From an uncultured Prevotellaceae bacterium (GTDB lineage: Bacteria > Bacteroidota > Bacteroidia > Bacteroidales > Bacteroidaceae): 37,100 nt of DNA. Positions 7,331-15,588 of the stretch are shown here, piece after piece; the stretch's first letter is position 1, and each line of letters opens with the position of its first letter. The DNA is taken from the NCBI GenBank assembly GCA_937877605.1, contig CALFJA010000002.1:1-37100 (forward strand), given 5' to 3'. The position numbers and the translations under genes are program-made. A model generated the notes under the pieces. It worked only from the letters and a program-made list of their open reading frames with translations. It was not told the origin of the DNA and made no database searches.

Positions 7331-8604
7331 ATCTTCAGTTTTTTGAACAGGAGGGCCTCGTTGTACACTTCTATATAGTCGAGCGCGACGCTCTGCTGCG
7401 AGTATTTCCGGTGCACTTTGCTGCGTGCCTCGGCTGCGAGGCTGTCACTGTCGGCTTCGGTGAGCGTCCACCTGATTCCCTCGGCAAGGTCTTCCGCGTC
7501 TTTGTATTTGGCCACATAGCCGTTTTTCTTGTGGTCGATCATCTCGGGTATGCCGCCCACCTTGAATCCGATGCAGGGTATTCCGCATGCCAAGGCTTCC
7601 ATAATGGTGTTGGGAAGGTTTTCTGAAAGTGAGGGGAGGATGAAGGCATCGGCGGCTTGGAACAAGCGGACGAGGGTATGGGTGTCGGAGGTATAGGTGA
7701 CGGGACGGACCTCGAAGCCGTGTGTGTTGAAGGTATATTCCTCGCTGTTGCCGCCGAGGATGACCAGTGCTACCTTTTCTTTGAGTTCCGGCTGTTGTGC
7801 GGCCAGGTGGCGGCAGGCTTCTTCCAGATATTGTATGCCCTTGAGCTCGTCGGTGACTTTCTGGGCGGCGAAGAGCAGCAGTTTCTTTTCCTGGGGCAGT
7901 TTCAGTTGTAGCCTGGCCTCGGAACGATTGCCGGGCTTGAAGGTCTGTGTGTCGATGGGGTTGGGAATATTGGTGATTTGCTGTCCTTTCAGCAGGGCGC
8001 TCTTCTTTGCCTCGGCCTCCAGCCAACGGCTGCAGGCTACAAAATAGATGTGGGCCTTGGCCAGCAGGCGTTTCTTCCGGCTCCATACCTGGGCCGAAAG
8101 GTCATTTTTTGAGCCGTGTCCGGGCAGGTATTTGCAGTGGTGGCATTGGTTCTGGTAGCTTTTGCAACCCAGTGTGACATGGCAGATGGCAGTGGTTGGC
8201 CATGCATCGTGCATTGTCCAGACGACGGGTTTGCCGCTGTCGACGATTTTCCTGATGTCCTTCAGTGAGAGCATTCCCTGGTTTATCCAGTGCAGGTGGA
8301 TGATGTCTGCCTCCTTGAACTCCTTCAGCCGGGTGATGTCGGTGCCGCTGTTGGCTATGTCGAGCCTGAAAAGGTTTTCCCTTTTGAAGTGCAGCCGGCG
8401 GAAGATGGCGAGCCTTTCGCGGAGGAAATGCCACCGCTGCTTCCACGAGTGGGGCAGTTGTACCACGGAGATATCGTCCGTCTGCTTGTCGCACACCAGC
8501 ATCTTGGCCTTCTCGCCGTTGTTGTTCAGCGCCTCCATGAGGCGGTGGGCCGCCACGGCTGCGCCGCCGCTGTTCTCGCTGGTGTTGACAATGAGGATTC
8601 GCAT
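7327..8604 (-). CDS. Family 4 glycosyltransferase (GT-B fold)
   Basis: This 425-residue protein starts MRILIVNTSENSGGAAVAAHRL, the Gly-rich N-terminal motif of GT4 enzymes, then has DIIHLHWINQG, and in the C-terminal half ILPSLSENLPNTIMEALACGIPCIGF with the E-x7-E donor-binding motif (residues ~335-360). A Cys-rich patch (CHVTLGCKSYQNQCHHCKYLPG, ~145-167) is present, as seen in some Bacteroidales GT4 members with the 'HD.W..TG.C' pattern. It is the first gene of a two-gene unit with the GT2 and is preceded at 8627-8634 by a TAcaTTTG box only ~22 bases from the ATG. It is likely involved in surface polysaccharide assembly; the sugar specificity is unknown. Confidence 0.88.
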   Translation of the reverse strand: MRILIVNTSENSGGAAVAAHRLMEALNNNGEKAKMLVCDKQTDDISVVQLPHSWKQRWHFLRERLAIFRRLHFKRENLFRLDIANSGTDITRLKEFKEADIIHLHWINQGMLSLKDIRKIVDSGKPVVWTMHDAWPTTAICHVTLGCKSYQNQCHHCKYLPGHGSKNDLSAQVWSRKKRLLAKAHIYFVACSRWLEAEAKKSALLKGQQITNIPNPIDTQTFKPGNRSEARLQLKLPQEKKLLLFAAQKVTDELKGIQYLEEACRHLAAQQPELKEKVALVILGGNSEEYTFNTHGFEVRPVTYTSDTHTLVRLFQAADAFILPSLSENLPNTIMEALACGIPCIGFKVGGIPEMIDHKKNGYVAKYKDAEDLAEGIRWTLTEADSDSLAAEARSKVHRKYSQQSVALDYIEVYNEALLFKKLKI

Positions 8605-8626
8605 GGGAAGGAGTTGTTTTCAAAAG

Positions 8627-8658
8627 CAAATGTAGTGTATTTTTGGGTTTATGCCAAG
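8627..8658 (-). promoter_or_regulatory. Promoter for the glycosyltransferase pair
   Basis: On the minus strand, CTTG (8655-8658) and TAcaTTTG (8627-8634) are separated by 20 bases, matching the Bacteroidetes -33/-7 arrangement with one mismatch in the -33 box. The predicted start site is only about 15 bases from the GT4 start codon. Confidence 0.55.
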
Positions 8659-8749
8659 AAATCGGCGGGTTTATTCACCTGCACCGCAAAGGGGAGTTTG
8701 ATTTAGGTCAAGAAAAGGGTATTTTTAGGGATAAAGACTTGGAAAACGC

Positions 8750-8779
8750 TTTCCGGTTTCGTTTTTCGGCCTATCTTTG
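8750..8779 (+). promoter_or_regulatory. Promoter for a candidate small RNA
   Basis: TAtcTTTG at 8772-8779 is a full match to the Bacteroidetes -7 box. TTTC at 8750-8753 is a possible -33 box at an 18-base spacing. It points into an intergenic region with no plus-strand protein gene, but which contains RNA-like dyads and ends in an intrinsic terminator. Confidence 0.5.
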
Positions 8780-8786
8780 CAGTACC

Positions 8787-8978
8787 AAAAGGTTAATAGA
8801 TTGTTTAGGTTAGTAGTAATAGATTTAGGTTTTTAGTTTTACATTTAAGGTAAAAAAAAGATTGTTTAACAGGAACAATGGACACCGTGAGGTCTCCATT
8901 ACTTTCGAAAAGGATTTTTAGTTAAACATAACCTATGTGCGCTGCCGCTCGTTGAGAGTAGCAGCGCATTTCTTTTTG
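8787..8978 (+). ncRNA. Candidate intergenic structured small RNA (~190 nt)
   Basis: The region is bounded by a -7 box (8772-8779) and a strong intrinsic terminator: TGCGCTGC at 8938-8945 pairs with GCAGCGCA at 8961-8968, followed by TTTCTTTTT. Inside it, TAGGTTA (8806-8812) can pair with TAACCTA (8929-8935), GTTTAAC (8864-8870) with GTTAAAC (8921-8927), and AATGGA with TCCATT to form a central hairpin. No plausible ORF with a start signal fills it, and no plus-strand gene follows, so it is not a simple leader. It could be a 6S-like RNA (the Bacteroidales-1 family was described in this order) or an unrelated small RNA. The class is not established from sequence alone. Confidence 0.5.
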
Positions 8979-9380
8979 TGCGGAATCAGCCAGACGGTGT
9001 TTGTCCAGTCTGTTTACTAAAATCGTGTTTTGTTAACATTTCTGCCGTGTTAAAAAGCGGTCGGTGGGGTGCAATGCCATCCGGCCGGAGAAAAGCCCGT
9101 ATTCAAGACTTCTGTTGATAGTCAACGAGTTGCCGGCACTTTTTCGGCATTTTCCTGCCAGCTAAATTCCAACTGCCTAGGTCTTGGACTGCAACTCCTT
9201 GGCTTTTGTTGTACGACTCTCAGGCGGTTATTAGGTGAAAACCATGCTCTTTTGGGCTCGTTTTTAGTTAAATAGCGTTTCATTTCTTAAAAAACGCCTT
9301 CCGGGAGTCCCAAAAACGCCTGGAATTTTTGTCAAGGATTTTAACCGGCAGGATGGCTCATACAGGCCGATGAAACGAAG
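8979..9380. other. Intergenic stretch without recognised features
   Basis: About 400 bases between the candidate small RNA and the ispF terminator. No ORF with a start signal, tRNA or promoter box is visible. Small repeated words (TTTTTAGTTAAA near 8917 and 9259; AAAAACGCC twice near 9290-9330) occur but do not form a clear element. Confidence 0.4.
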
Positions 9381-9411
9381 CGGGGCCTCCTGAACAAGTC
9401 AGGAGACCCCG
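9381..9411 (-). terminator. Hairpin downstream of ispF
   Basis: A GC-rich stem formed by 9381-9392 and 9400-9411 with one internal mismatch and a seven-base loop lies 21 bases past the ispF stop. The T-run expected on the minus strand is weak, so it may be a terminator or an mRNA-stabilising hairpin. Confidence 0.5.
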
Positions 9412-9431
9412 GTCTCTATGCTGTTGTGCCG

Positions 9432-9905
9432 CTATTTCTCAATCAGTACCACGGCGTATGCGCTGATGCCTTCTTCCCTTCCGGTGAATCCGAGCCGCTC
9501 GGTGGTAGTGGCCTTGATGCTGATGTTGTCCTTGTCGGTCTGCAGCACCTCGGCAAGGCAGGCCTTCATGCGGTCGATGTGCGGATTTATTTTCGGGCGT
9601 TCGGCACAGATGGTGGCGTCGATGTTGCCCATCCTGTAGCCTTTTTCCCGCACCAGCGCCATGGTCCGGCGCAGCAGGATTTTGCTGTCTATGTCCTTGT
9701 TGTCGGGGTCGGTGTCGGGGAAATGGTAGCCTATGTCGCGCAGGTTAGCCGCACCGAGCAGCGCGTCGCAGACGGCATGGATCAGCACATCGGCATCGCT
9801 GTGGCCCAGCAGGCCTTTCTCATGCTCGATTTTGACGCCGCCCAGCCACAGGTCGCGCCCTTCCACCAACCGGTGGACATCAAATCCAAAGCCGATATGT
9901 ATCAT
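9432..9905 (-). CDS. ispF: 2-C-methyl-D-erythritol 2,4-cyclodiphosphate synthase
   Basis: This 157-residue enzyme is full length for the family. It converts CDP-methylerythritol 2-phosphate to the cyclic diphosphate with release of CMP in the non-mevalonate isoprenoid pathway, in the cytoplasm as a trimer. Seen directly: GFGFDVHRL with metal ligands Asp9 and His11, GHSDADVLIHA with His43 as third ligand, the Asp-rich loop FPDTDP, NIDATICAERPKI for the cytidine pocket, and KATTTERLGFTGREEGI near the C-terminus. Its ATG overlaps the porV stop (ATGA), so a metabolic gene is translationally coupled to a secretion gene. A GC-rich hairpin follows. Confidence 0.97.
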   Translation of the reverse strand: MIHIGFGFDVHRLVEGRDLWLGGVKIEHEKGLLGHSDADVLIHAVCDALLGAANLRDIGYHFPDTDPDNKDIDSKILLRRTMALVREKGYRMGNIDATICAERPKINPHIDRMKACLAEVLQTDKDNISIKATTTERLGFTGREEGISAYAVVLIEK

Positions 9906-11071
9906 CTGCGGCGGAAAAGGTCTTTAACGCCGTCCATGTCGAAGGTCAGGGAGAAGCGGAGTGTCTGGTCCAGAGGGTTGCTCTTAGCGGTGGAGATGAC
10001 ATAGCCCGCATCCAGGGCGAATACATTCATCTTGAAGCCGGCGCCCACGGTGAAGTATTTGCGGTTACCCTTGTTGGGGTCTTCGTGGTGATAACCGGCG
10101 CGGACGGAGAACTGGTCGTGGTAGGTGTACTCTGCACCCACGCTCCATTGTATTTCCTTCAGTTCCTCGGAGAAACCTCCGGGAGCGTCGTTGAAACTCT
10201 TGAAGATACCTGAAATGGAAGAAACATCGTAGTAGTCCTTCTGCACGCGGCGGTTATAGTCCTCCTCCGACTCACCTTCTTCAATGCGCGGTTTGGTGGG
10301 CACGAGCAGTTTGTTGGCATCGGCGGCGACGGTGATGCGGTTGTATTCGTCGATGGGAATCATGAGCGAGGCACCCAGACGCAGGTTGGTGGGGATGAAT
10401 TCGCTGTTCACATCGCCTCCGAAGGTAATCTTCGAGCCGATGTTAGAGATGTTCATACCCAGTCCGAGCTGGCATTCACGCTGTCCGATGTTGACATAGT
10501 TCTGGTAGTAGAGAGCCACATCGGCGGCAAAGGCCGAGCCTGGCGAGGAGTCGCTGGTGTAGTCGTAGGTCAGGTCTGAATAGATCCAGCGCAGTGCGGC
10601 GGCCCAGGAGAATTTCTCGCTGAGCATCATGGAGTAGGCCACATCGACCGACATCTCGTACGGGCTGATGGTCATCGAAGGGTCGTCGTCGAGCGATGTC
10701 GCCACCTCACCCAGCGAGAAGTAGCGCAGCGAAGCCGAAATTGCCGAGTAGTTGCCTATGCGGTAGTAGCCGGACAGATAGGCCAGGTCGATGTCGTTGA
10801 CCAGTTGCCGAAGCCAGGGAGTGTAGTTCAGCGACACGCCTGCACGGCTGATGTTGAACGGATACTTTGCAGGGTTCCAGTATTGCGACACTACATCGGG
10901 ATCGGTGGCGGCTCCCACATCGCCCATACCGGCGGCACGGGCATCCGGGGCAATCATCTGTGAGGTCACAGAGTAGTAGACCGGGTTGAACATATCGCGC
11001 TTGTCCTGTGCCCAGAGCGTTGCCGCCGACAGGAGAAAAAGCGCAAAGAGGCTTAGCTTCTTGGTATTCAT
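9902..11071 (-). CDS. porV: PorV (LptO) outer-membrane protein of the type IX secretion system
   Basis: This 389-residue protein has a signal peptide (residues 1-21, cleavage after LWA) and a FadL-like outer-membrane beta-barrel pattern ending in alternating strands and RFSLTFDMDGVKDLF. The N-terminal signature (QMIAPDARAAGMGDVGAATDPDVVSQYWNPAK, residues ~37-70) is characteristic of PorV. PorV binds exported cargo at the translocon and shuttles it to the attachment complex with the sortase PorU. It lies 70 bases after porU on the same strand and overlaps ispF by four bases. The many T9SS-tailed proteins in this window are its likely clients (inference). Confidence 0.93.
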   Translation of the reverse strand: MNTKKLSLFALFLLSAATLWAQDKRDMFNPVYYSVTSQMIAPDARAAGMGDVGAATDPDVVSQYWNPAKYPFNISRAGVSLNYTPWLRQLVNDIDLAYLSGYYRIGNYSAISASLRYFSLGEVATSLDDDPSMTISPYEMSVDVAYSMMLSEKFSWAAALRWIYSDLTYDYTSDSSPGSAFAADVALYYQNYVNIGQRECQLGLGMNISNIGSKITFGGDVNSEFIPTNLRLGASLMIPIDEYNRITVAADANKLLVPTKPRIEEGESEEDYNRRVQKDYYDVSSISGIFKSFNDAPGGFSEELKEIQWSVGAEYTYHDQFSVRAGYHHEDPNKGNRKYFTVGAGFKMNVFALDAGYVISTAKSNPLDQTLRFSLTFDMDGVKDLFRRR

Positions 11072-11141
11072 GACGGATGGATATTGTCTTGTTATAGGTA
11101 ATGTATACGGTAATTCGGTACTATAAGAACGCAGACACGGG

Positions 11142-14100
11142 TCAATTATTGCTCAGGATGATGAGTTTCTTGGCTTTGCTGGTCTTCTTGCTGCCGTCGC
11201 TGGCTATGCTCACACGGTAGACATAGACGCCTGTCTGCAGCCGGCTGCCGTTGTTGACGGTGAGGTCCCAGTCGACGGTGTAGGCCCCCACGGTGCTGAC
11301 ATCGTTGTTCTGGTGCGTCCAGAGGGCACGTCCCGCCAGGTCGTAGACGGTGATTTCCACATCGATGGTGCCGCCGGTGCGGTCGTGGTTCACGATGAAT
11401 GTAGTGCTGGAGGATGCCGGGTTGTCGGTCACGCCGATGCTGTAGAGGGTGGGCTCGAGCCCTTTCACCACATTGAAGTCAAGCTCGGTGGTCGACGAAT
11501 TGTTCAGAATGTCCCATGCACGGAACAGCAGGCGGTGCGGTCCGGCCTCCAGTTCGGGAATGTTGTACCAGGTGGTGCCGCTCGTATAGCTGCCGAAATC
11601 GTAGGTGAAGTTGTCGTTCAGGATGTAGGTCTTGCTCTTCTGCCCGTCGATGATGAGCTCAAGGTCGTGCCCAATGCCGTTGCCCGTGGCGTTGATACCG
11701 TCGTTGTCGGCGATGTTTGCCACGAAGTAGGGGGTGGTGTTCACATTACCGCCGTTGACAAACGAGGGCGAATTCAGGTAACAGTAGAGCGACGGGCCGA
11801 TAAGGTTGCCGTTGTCGATGGCCGAACCGCCTATGTAGAAGTCGGTGGAGACACCGTTTGCCAGGATGGTATGGTCGTTGTTCACGGCGTAGAGGTTAAT
11901 CATCCCGAGGTCGTCGGCATAGTTGATGTCCTTCGGCACGGCGAAGGTGAACTCAAACTGTCCGTTCACCACATTGTTCGAGCCGCTGAAGAGAGTCTTG
12001 GTGCGGTCGTAGAAGGTAAAGGCGCGGTCTGCACCTGAACTGTCGGTATAGTCGTTCAGTTTGCAGGTGATGAGTTCTTCGGTGTCGCGTATGGTGGCTG
12101 TGGCCACGCCGTTGAACCCGTCCTGGTCGACGATGTGCCCCTTTATGGTGGCCGTACTGCCGGCTTTAAGGGTGGGGAAGTCGCTGGCGGTGGCAAGGTT
12201 GATGCCGTTTATCTCGTCGATGACCATGCTGGCGGTGGGTCGGTGGAGTGCCAGCGCCGGGTCGCCGAGCAGCGAGTACTGCAGTTTATTCTCGGTCCTG
12301 TCCTGCCCGGTGCTGATAAGCGCGTTCTTTGCGAGTCGCTGTGCCTCGCCGAGGGTGGTCGGACGGCCGTCGGTCAGGCTGAGCACATACTGCAGGAAGG
12401 CCTGGTTGATTACCTTGTTGTAGTTGGCATACACAGTGCGCGTGGTGCCGAAGAATGCTATGGCACCGCCGTTCTTGTTGAGGATGGCGGCCTCGCCGAT
12501 GTTTTCAACATTGCCGTCGAAGGGCATGATGTCGCAGGATGCGGTAATCCAGAGCGGCAGGTTGCTGTTGTTGAAGTTCTCGAAGTCGCTCCGGTGGAGC
12601 ACTGCCTCGTGCGAGAGTTGGTAGACGGAGCCGTGCCCGGCATAGTCCATGATAAGCGCACCGTTGTTTTGGTTCTGCTTGATGAGCTTGGTCACATCGG
12701 GATAGGTGTTGCCCGTGGATGAGGTTTCGCGCTTGTAGGCATCCCACATGATTTTGCGGATGAGGAAGTTGGGGTAGAGTGAGTGGATGTATTCCGCCAC
12801 CTCGTTCTCGTCGCGCATGTGAAGGTTGCCGTTACCGTCGTCACCCATGAATACGAGTGTGTTCTGCCAGGCACCTGCGTTGCTGTTGTTGGCGTAGTTG
12901 ATGACCTTGTCGACGAGTGTCTTCGCGTCGTCCTCGGTGGTCACGGGGAATCGTCCGATGGCCAGGTCGAGCTTGTCTCGGCTCGTGGGATTGAGGCCTT
13001 CGCCGTCGTCGAGCAGTCCGAACCATCCGTCGTCGACATAGCAATAGACCTTGTTGAACGAGTTTTCGCTCTCGAAGCAGAGCAGGTAGTCGTCGGGATT
13101 GCTGTTTTTCCAGTCGCTGGAGTTCATGCGATTGTCCCACGCGCAGTCGCCGAAGAGCAGCAGGTAGCGGGGCAGGTCGCTCTCGTTCTGTGCGCGGTCG
13201 TAGAGCATTTTCAGGTATCTGCGGTAGGCGTTGGCGTCGGGTGTGCCGCTGGAGAATTCGTTATAGAGTTCGTCGGCGGCGACGATGTTCACGCGGAGCT
13301 GGTCGTTCAGTTGGTGGAAGTTGGCCAGCCGCTGTGCCTGTTTCAGCAGTTTCTGCGATGTGGGTATGATGATGACCATGTCGGCGGGGCTGTCGGCATG
13401 GTGGTTCTGGTTGGTGATGTTGTAGACATACTCCGGTGTGGGGAAGGTCTCGTGGGTAAGCTGCGGTTCTTTCTTGGGGGTGGCGTAGGTCACTGCGATG
13501 TAGTCCAGGCGCAGGGGGCCGCCGCGTTTTGCGCTGACGGTGACCTGGTTGTTGGCTTGCAGGTTCTCCACGGTCTTGCCAACGGTCACTTCCTTGGCGG
13601 TGTCGTAGGTGTCGTAGGTGCTGCTTGTCCAGGCGATGGTGGCGGTTCCGATGCTTTCGCCGTTGAGTTCCACCGCTGCCTGGCTGTTGCTTCCGGCGGT
13701 GACGGCCACGGAAATGTTGCCGGTGGTGTCTTCGCGACCGGTATTGAGGGTGAAGGTGTGTGACTCGCCCTCCTTGATGGCAGTGCTTTCAAACAGGTTG
13801 CGGCCGCCTTGCATCCAAGCGTAGTTGTCCACTTCGTGCAGTTCGTGGTAGTCGCTGTTGTCGGGATAGAACCCGCTGACGAAAGTGGCGGAGTCGACGG
13901 GGGCTACGCTTTCGTCGGTCTGGGTGATGAAGTAGTAACCGTAGTCGCTGTAGGGATTGCGTGTGCGTACGGTGGCAGAGGGTGACTTCCAGCTGACAGG
14001 CCCCTGTGCGTGGAAGAGGAGCTTGCCGCCGGCCTGGTAGGTGGGTACTTCCTTCAGGTCGTCCAGCTGCTGCAGTTCGGTGCCGACCAACTGTTCGTTC

Positions 14101-14705
14101 TGCAGTGCGCCGCCGTATCCGTAGATGTGTACCTTGCCGAGGTCGTTGAAGCCGGCTTTCCTGATAAGTTCGTTGTCAATCTGGTGTACGCCGGTTTCCG
14201 CCACCCGTATTTTCGCCCACTTTCCGCTTGCCAGCACGGAGTTCTCAGCATAGCGCCCGGCTACGCTGCCGGCAAACTGCTGGTTCTGCCGCCTGACAGA
14301 ACGCTTTTTCGCTTTTGCCTTGACGCTGAGCATGAAACTGACCAGTATCTTTGGTTTTTCCTGCAGCACGAGGGGGGTAAATTCCACTTCGAGTGCGGCT
14401 TTCTTGCGGTTGAGGACAATCTGTTGCTCGATGACGGGCTGTGCCGGAAGGGGCTCGTCGGTAATCTGCCGGTACAGTTTCAGGTCGTTGGCCGACATGT
14501 CGATGTATTCGGGATAGACGATGCTGACGGTGTAGACGGAGTCCTGGTAGTTGTCGGGCAGGGGTATGGAATAGCTGAACCGTGGCAGCAGGGAGTCGAT
14601 TTTCACTTGCCCTGCCGTCAGATTGAAGAACCGTTGTGCCTGTGTGCCGTTGGCAGAGACCAGCAGCAACGCAAGCGTGAGAAGTCGTAACAGCCTGTCT
14701 TTCAT
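11142..14705 (-). CDS. porU: PorU, type IX secretion system C-terminal signal peptidase (sortase)
   Basis: This 1187-residue protein has a signal peptide (1-23) and a gingipain-type (C25) peptidase domain at ~440-830. The catalytic pair is visible as DYAGHG (His691) and WITASCD (Cys724). A long beta-rich region follows, then a C-terminal FlgD-like/T9SS tail (TVYDLAGRAL...TGVYVYRVSIAS...KLIIL). PorU removes the C-terminal signal of exported proteins on the cell surface and links them to A-LPS or another anchor. The length matches the family (~1150-1200). The gene starts 10 bases after the FAH-family gene and is followed by porV, so the three likely share a transcript. Confidence 0.95.
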   Translation of the reverse strand: MKDRLLRLLTLALLLVSANGTQAQRFFNLTAGQVKIDSLLPRFSYSIPLPDNYQDSVYTVSIVYPEYIDMSANDLKLYRQITDEPLPAQPVIEQQIVLNRKKAALEVEFTPLVLQEKPKILVSFMLSVKAKAKKRSVRRQNQQFAGSVAGRYAENSVLASGKWAKIRVAETGVHQIDNELIRKAGFNDLGKVHIYGYGGALQNEQLVGTELQQLDDLKEVPTYQAGGKLLFHAQGPVSWKSPSATVRTRNPYSDYGYYFITQTDESVAPVDSATFVSGFYPDNSDYHELHEVDNYAWMQGGRNLFESTAIKEGESHTFTLNTGREDTTGNISVAVTAGSNSQAAVELNGESIGTATIAWTSSTYDTYDTAKEVTVGKTVENLQANNQVTVSAKRGGPLRLDYIAVTYATPKKEPQLTHETFPTPEYVYNITNQNHHADSPADMVIIIPTSQKLLKQAQRLANFHQLNDQLRVNIVAADELYNEFSSGTPDANAYRRYLKMLYDRAQNESDLPRYLLLFGDCAWDNRMNSSDWKNSNPDDYLLCFESENSFNKVYCYVDDGWFGLLDDGEGLNPTSRDKLDLAIGRFPVTTEDDAKTLVDKVINYANNSNAGAWQNTLVFMGDDGNGNLHMRDENEVAEYIHSLYPNFLIRKIMWDAYKRETSSTGNTYPDVTKLIKQNQNNGALIMDYAGHGSVYQLSHEAVLHRSDFENFNNSNLPLWITASCDIMPFDGNVENIGEAAILNKNGGAIAFFGTTRTVYANYNKVINQAFLQYVLSLTDGRPTTLGEAQRLAKNALISTGQDRTENKLQYSLLGDPALALHRPTASMVIDEINGINLATASDFPTLKAGSTATIKGHIVDQDGFNGVATATIRDTEELITCKLNDYTDSSGADRAFTFYDRTKTLFSGSNNVVNGQFEFTFAVPKDINYADDLGMINLYAVNNDHTILANGVSTDFYIGGSAIDNGNLIGPSLYCYLNSPSFVNGGNVNTTPYFVANIADNDGINATGNGIGHDLELIIDGQKSKTYILNDNFTYDFGSYTSGTTWYNIPELEAGPHRLLFRAWDILNNSSTTELDFNVVKGLEPTLYSIGVTDNPASSSTTFIVNHDRTGGTIDVEITVYDLAGRALWTHQNNDVSTVGAYTVDWDLTVNNGSRLQTGVYVYRVSIASDGSKKTSKAKKLIILSNN

Positions 14706-14715
14706 CTTGTTGTGT

Positions 14716-15333
14716 TTATTTGCAGCGTAGTTGCATTACTTTTTTGTCGTCCAGGTAGCCTTCCAGCAGGTCACCGATGTGGATTTCGCCGCTGCCTGCG
14801 GGCGTCCCTGTGAAGAGCATGTCGCCGGTCTTCAGGGTAAAGAACTGGCTGATGTAGGCGATGAGCTCGTCAATGGAGCGGAGCATGTCGCTCGTATGGG
14901 CTTTTTGCCTGGTCTCGCCGTTCACCTCCAGGCGGAAGGGCAGGTGGGAAATGTTCTTGAAATATTCCTTTTCCACCCAACATCCGATGGCTGCCGACGA
15001 GTCGAAAGCCTTGCTCAGTTCCCAGGGCTGCCCCTCTTGCTTGAGCCGTTGCTGCAGTTCTCTGGCGGTGAAGTCAATGCCCAGGGTGAGGGCATCGTAG
15101 TAGCGGTAGGCAAAGCGCTGGGGAATGTTCTTCCCCAAGCGGCAGATGCGTATCACCACTTCTGCTTCAAAGTCGATCCGTCCCATGTGGTCGGGAACGA
15201 AGAACGGCTTTCCTGGCTTCAGTAACGACGAGTCGGCTTTCAGGAAAACGACAGGACGCTCCGTTATATATAACGCATCCGCGCGTTCTTTATTGTGCGA
15301 CGCATAGTTCGATGCAATGCAGAATATCTTCAT
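14716..15333 (-). CDS. Fumarylacetoacetate hydrolase (FAH) family protein
   Basis: I place the start at the ATG 15331-15333, giving 205 residues (MKIFCIASNYASHN...). The longer in-frame extension to 15543 crosses the tsf terminator and an intergenic repeat, while a -7 box TAacTTTG sits just upstream of the chosen ATG. The protein shows the FAH fold signatures PVVFLKADSSLL, DFEAEVVIRI (metal-binding Glu residues), YRYYDALTLGIDFTAREL and FTGTPAGSGEIHIGD. Family members hydrolyse or decarboxylate acylpyruvates and 2-oxo-4-enoates (for example acylpyruvase or oxaloacetate decarboxylase activity). The exact substrate is not readable. It precedes porU by 10 bases, an arrangement I regard as incidental co-transcription. 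Confidence 0.9.
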   Translation of the reverse strand: MKIFCIASNYASHNKERADALYITERPVVFLKADSSLLKPGKPFFVPDHMGRIDFEAEVVIRICRLGKNIPQRFAYRYYDALTLGIDFTARELQQRLKQEGQPWELSKAFDSSAAIGCWVEKEYFKNISHLPFRLEVNGETRQKAHTSDMLRSIDELIAYISQFFTLKTGDMLFTGTPAGSGEIHIGDLLEGYLDDKKVMQLRCK

Positions 15334-15353
15334 GTGCTTCTTGTTGGTTTGCA

Positions 15354-15361
15354 CAAAGTTA
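15354..15361 (-). promoter_or_regulatory. -7 box for the FAH-porU-porV-ispF unit
   Basis: TAacTTTG on the minus strand places a start site about 14 bases upstream of the ATG at 15333. No good -33 match is seen at the expected spacing. Confidence 0.45.
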
Positions 15362-15413
15362 CGAAGTTTTTCGGTGTTATCTGCGCTTTTGTTTCCGGTT
15401 TTTGTTCCGGCGG

Positions 15414-15510
15414 TTTTCCGTTTAGGCCCCAGTCGCACTCCGTTTTCCACCCAAACGCAACGCATTTGGGCTCCGTTCGGCAGGTGTTTGGGGCTCAGTT
15501 GCAAACCGTC
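15414..15510. repeat. Dispersed intergenic repeat, diverged copy C
   Basis: It contains GGCCCCA, CCCAAACGC, CATTTGGGCTC and TGTTTGGGGCTCAG blocks in the same order as the better-matched copies at 22290-22396 and 35780-35888, ending with a similar GCAAACCG. It lies between the FAH promoter and the tsf terminator and shows internal dyads of the TTTGGG/CCCAAA type. Confidence 0.5.
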
Positions 15511-15523
15511 TGTTCTACGGCAA

Positions 15524-15560
15524 TGAAAAAGCCGGAAGCACATGATAGTGCTTCCGGCTT
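15524..15560 (-). terminator. Intrinsic terminator of the ribosomal-protein operon
   Basis: A perfect 13-bp stem (15529-15541 with 15548-15560) and six-base loop are followed on the minus strand by a T-run. It lies 29 bases past the tsf stop. Confidence 0.9.
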
Positions 15561-15588
15561 AAACTTATTGGCAGTTTTTAATTGATTC

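Noticed and set aside
12783..13763. 326-codon plus-strand ORF inside porU
   Set aside because: Val/Gly-rich antisense frame of a GC-rich conserved gene; no start signal or family match. The same applies to the long plus-strand ORFs in 19042-22044, 31464-32456 and 32865-34226.
15334..15543. 70-residue N-terminal extension of the FAH-family protein
   Set aside because: It crosses the tsf terminator and an intergenic repeat and has no family likeness; a -7 box lies right before the ATG at 15333.
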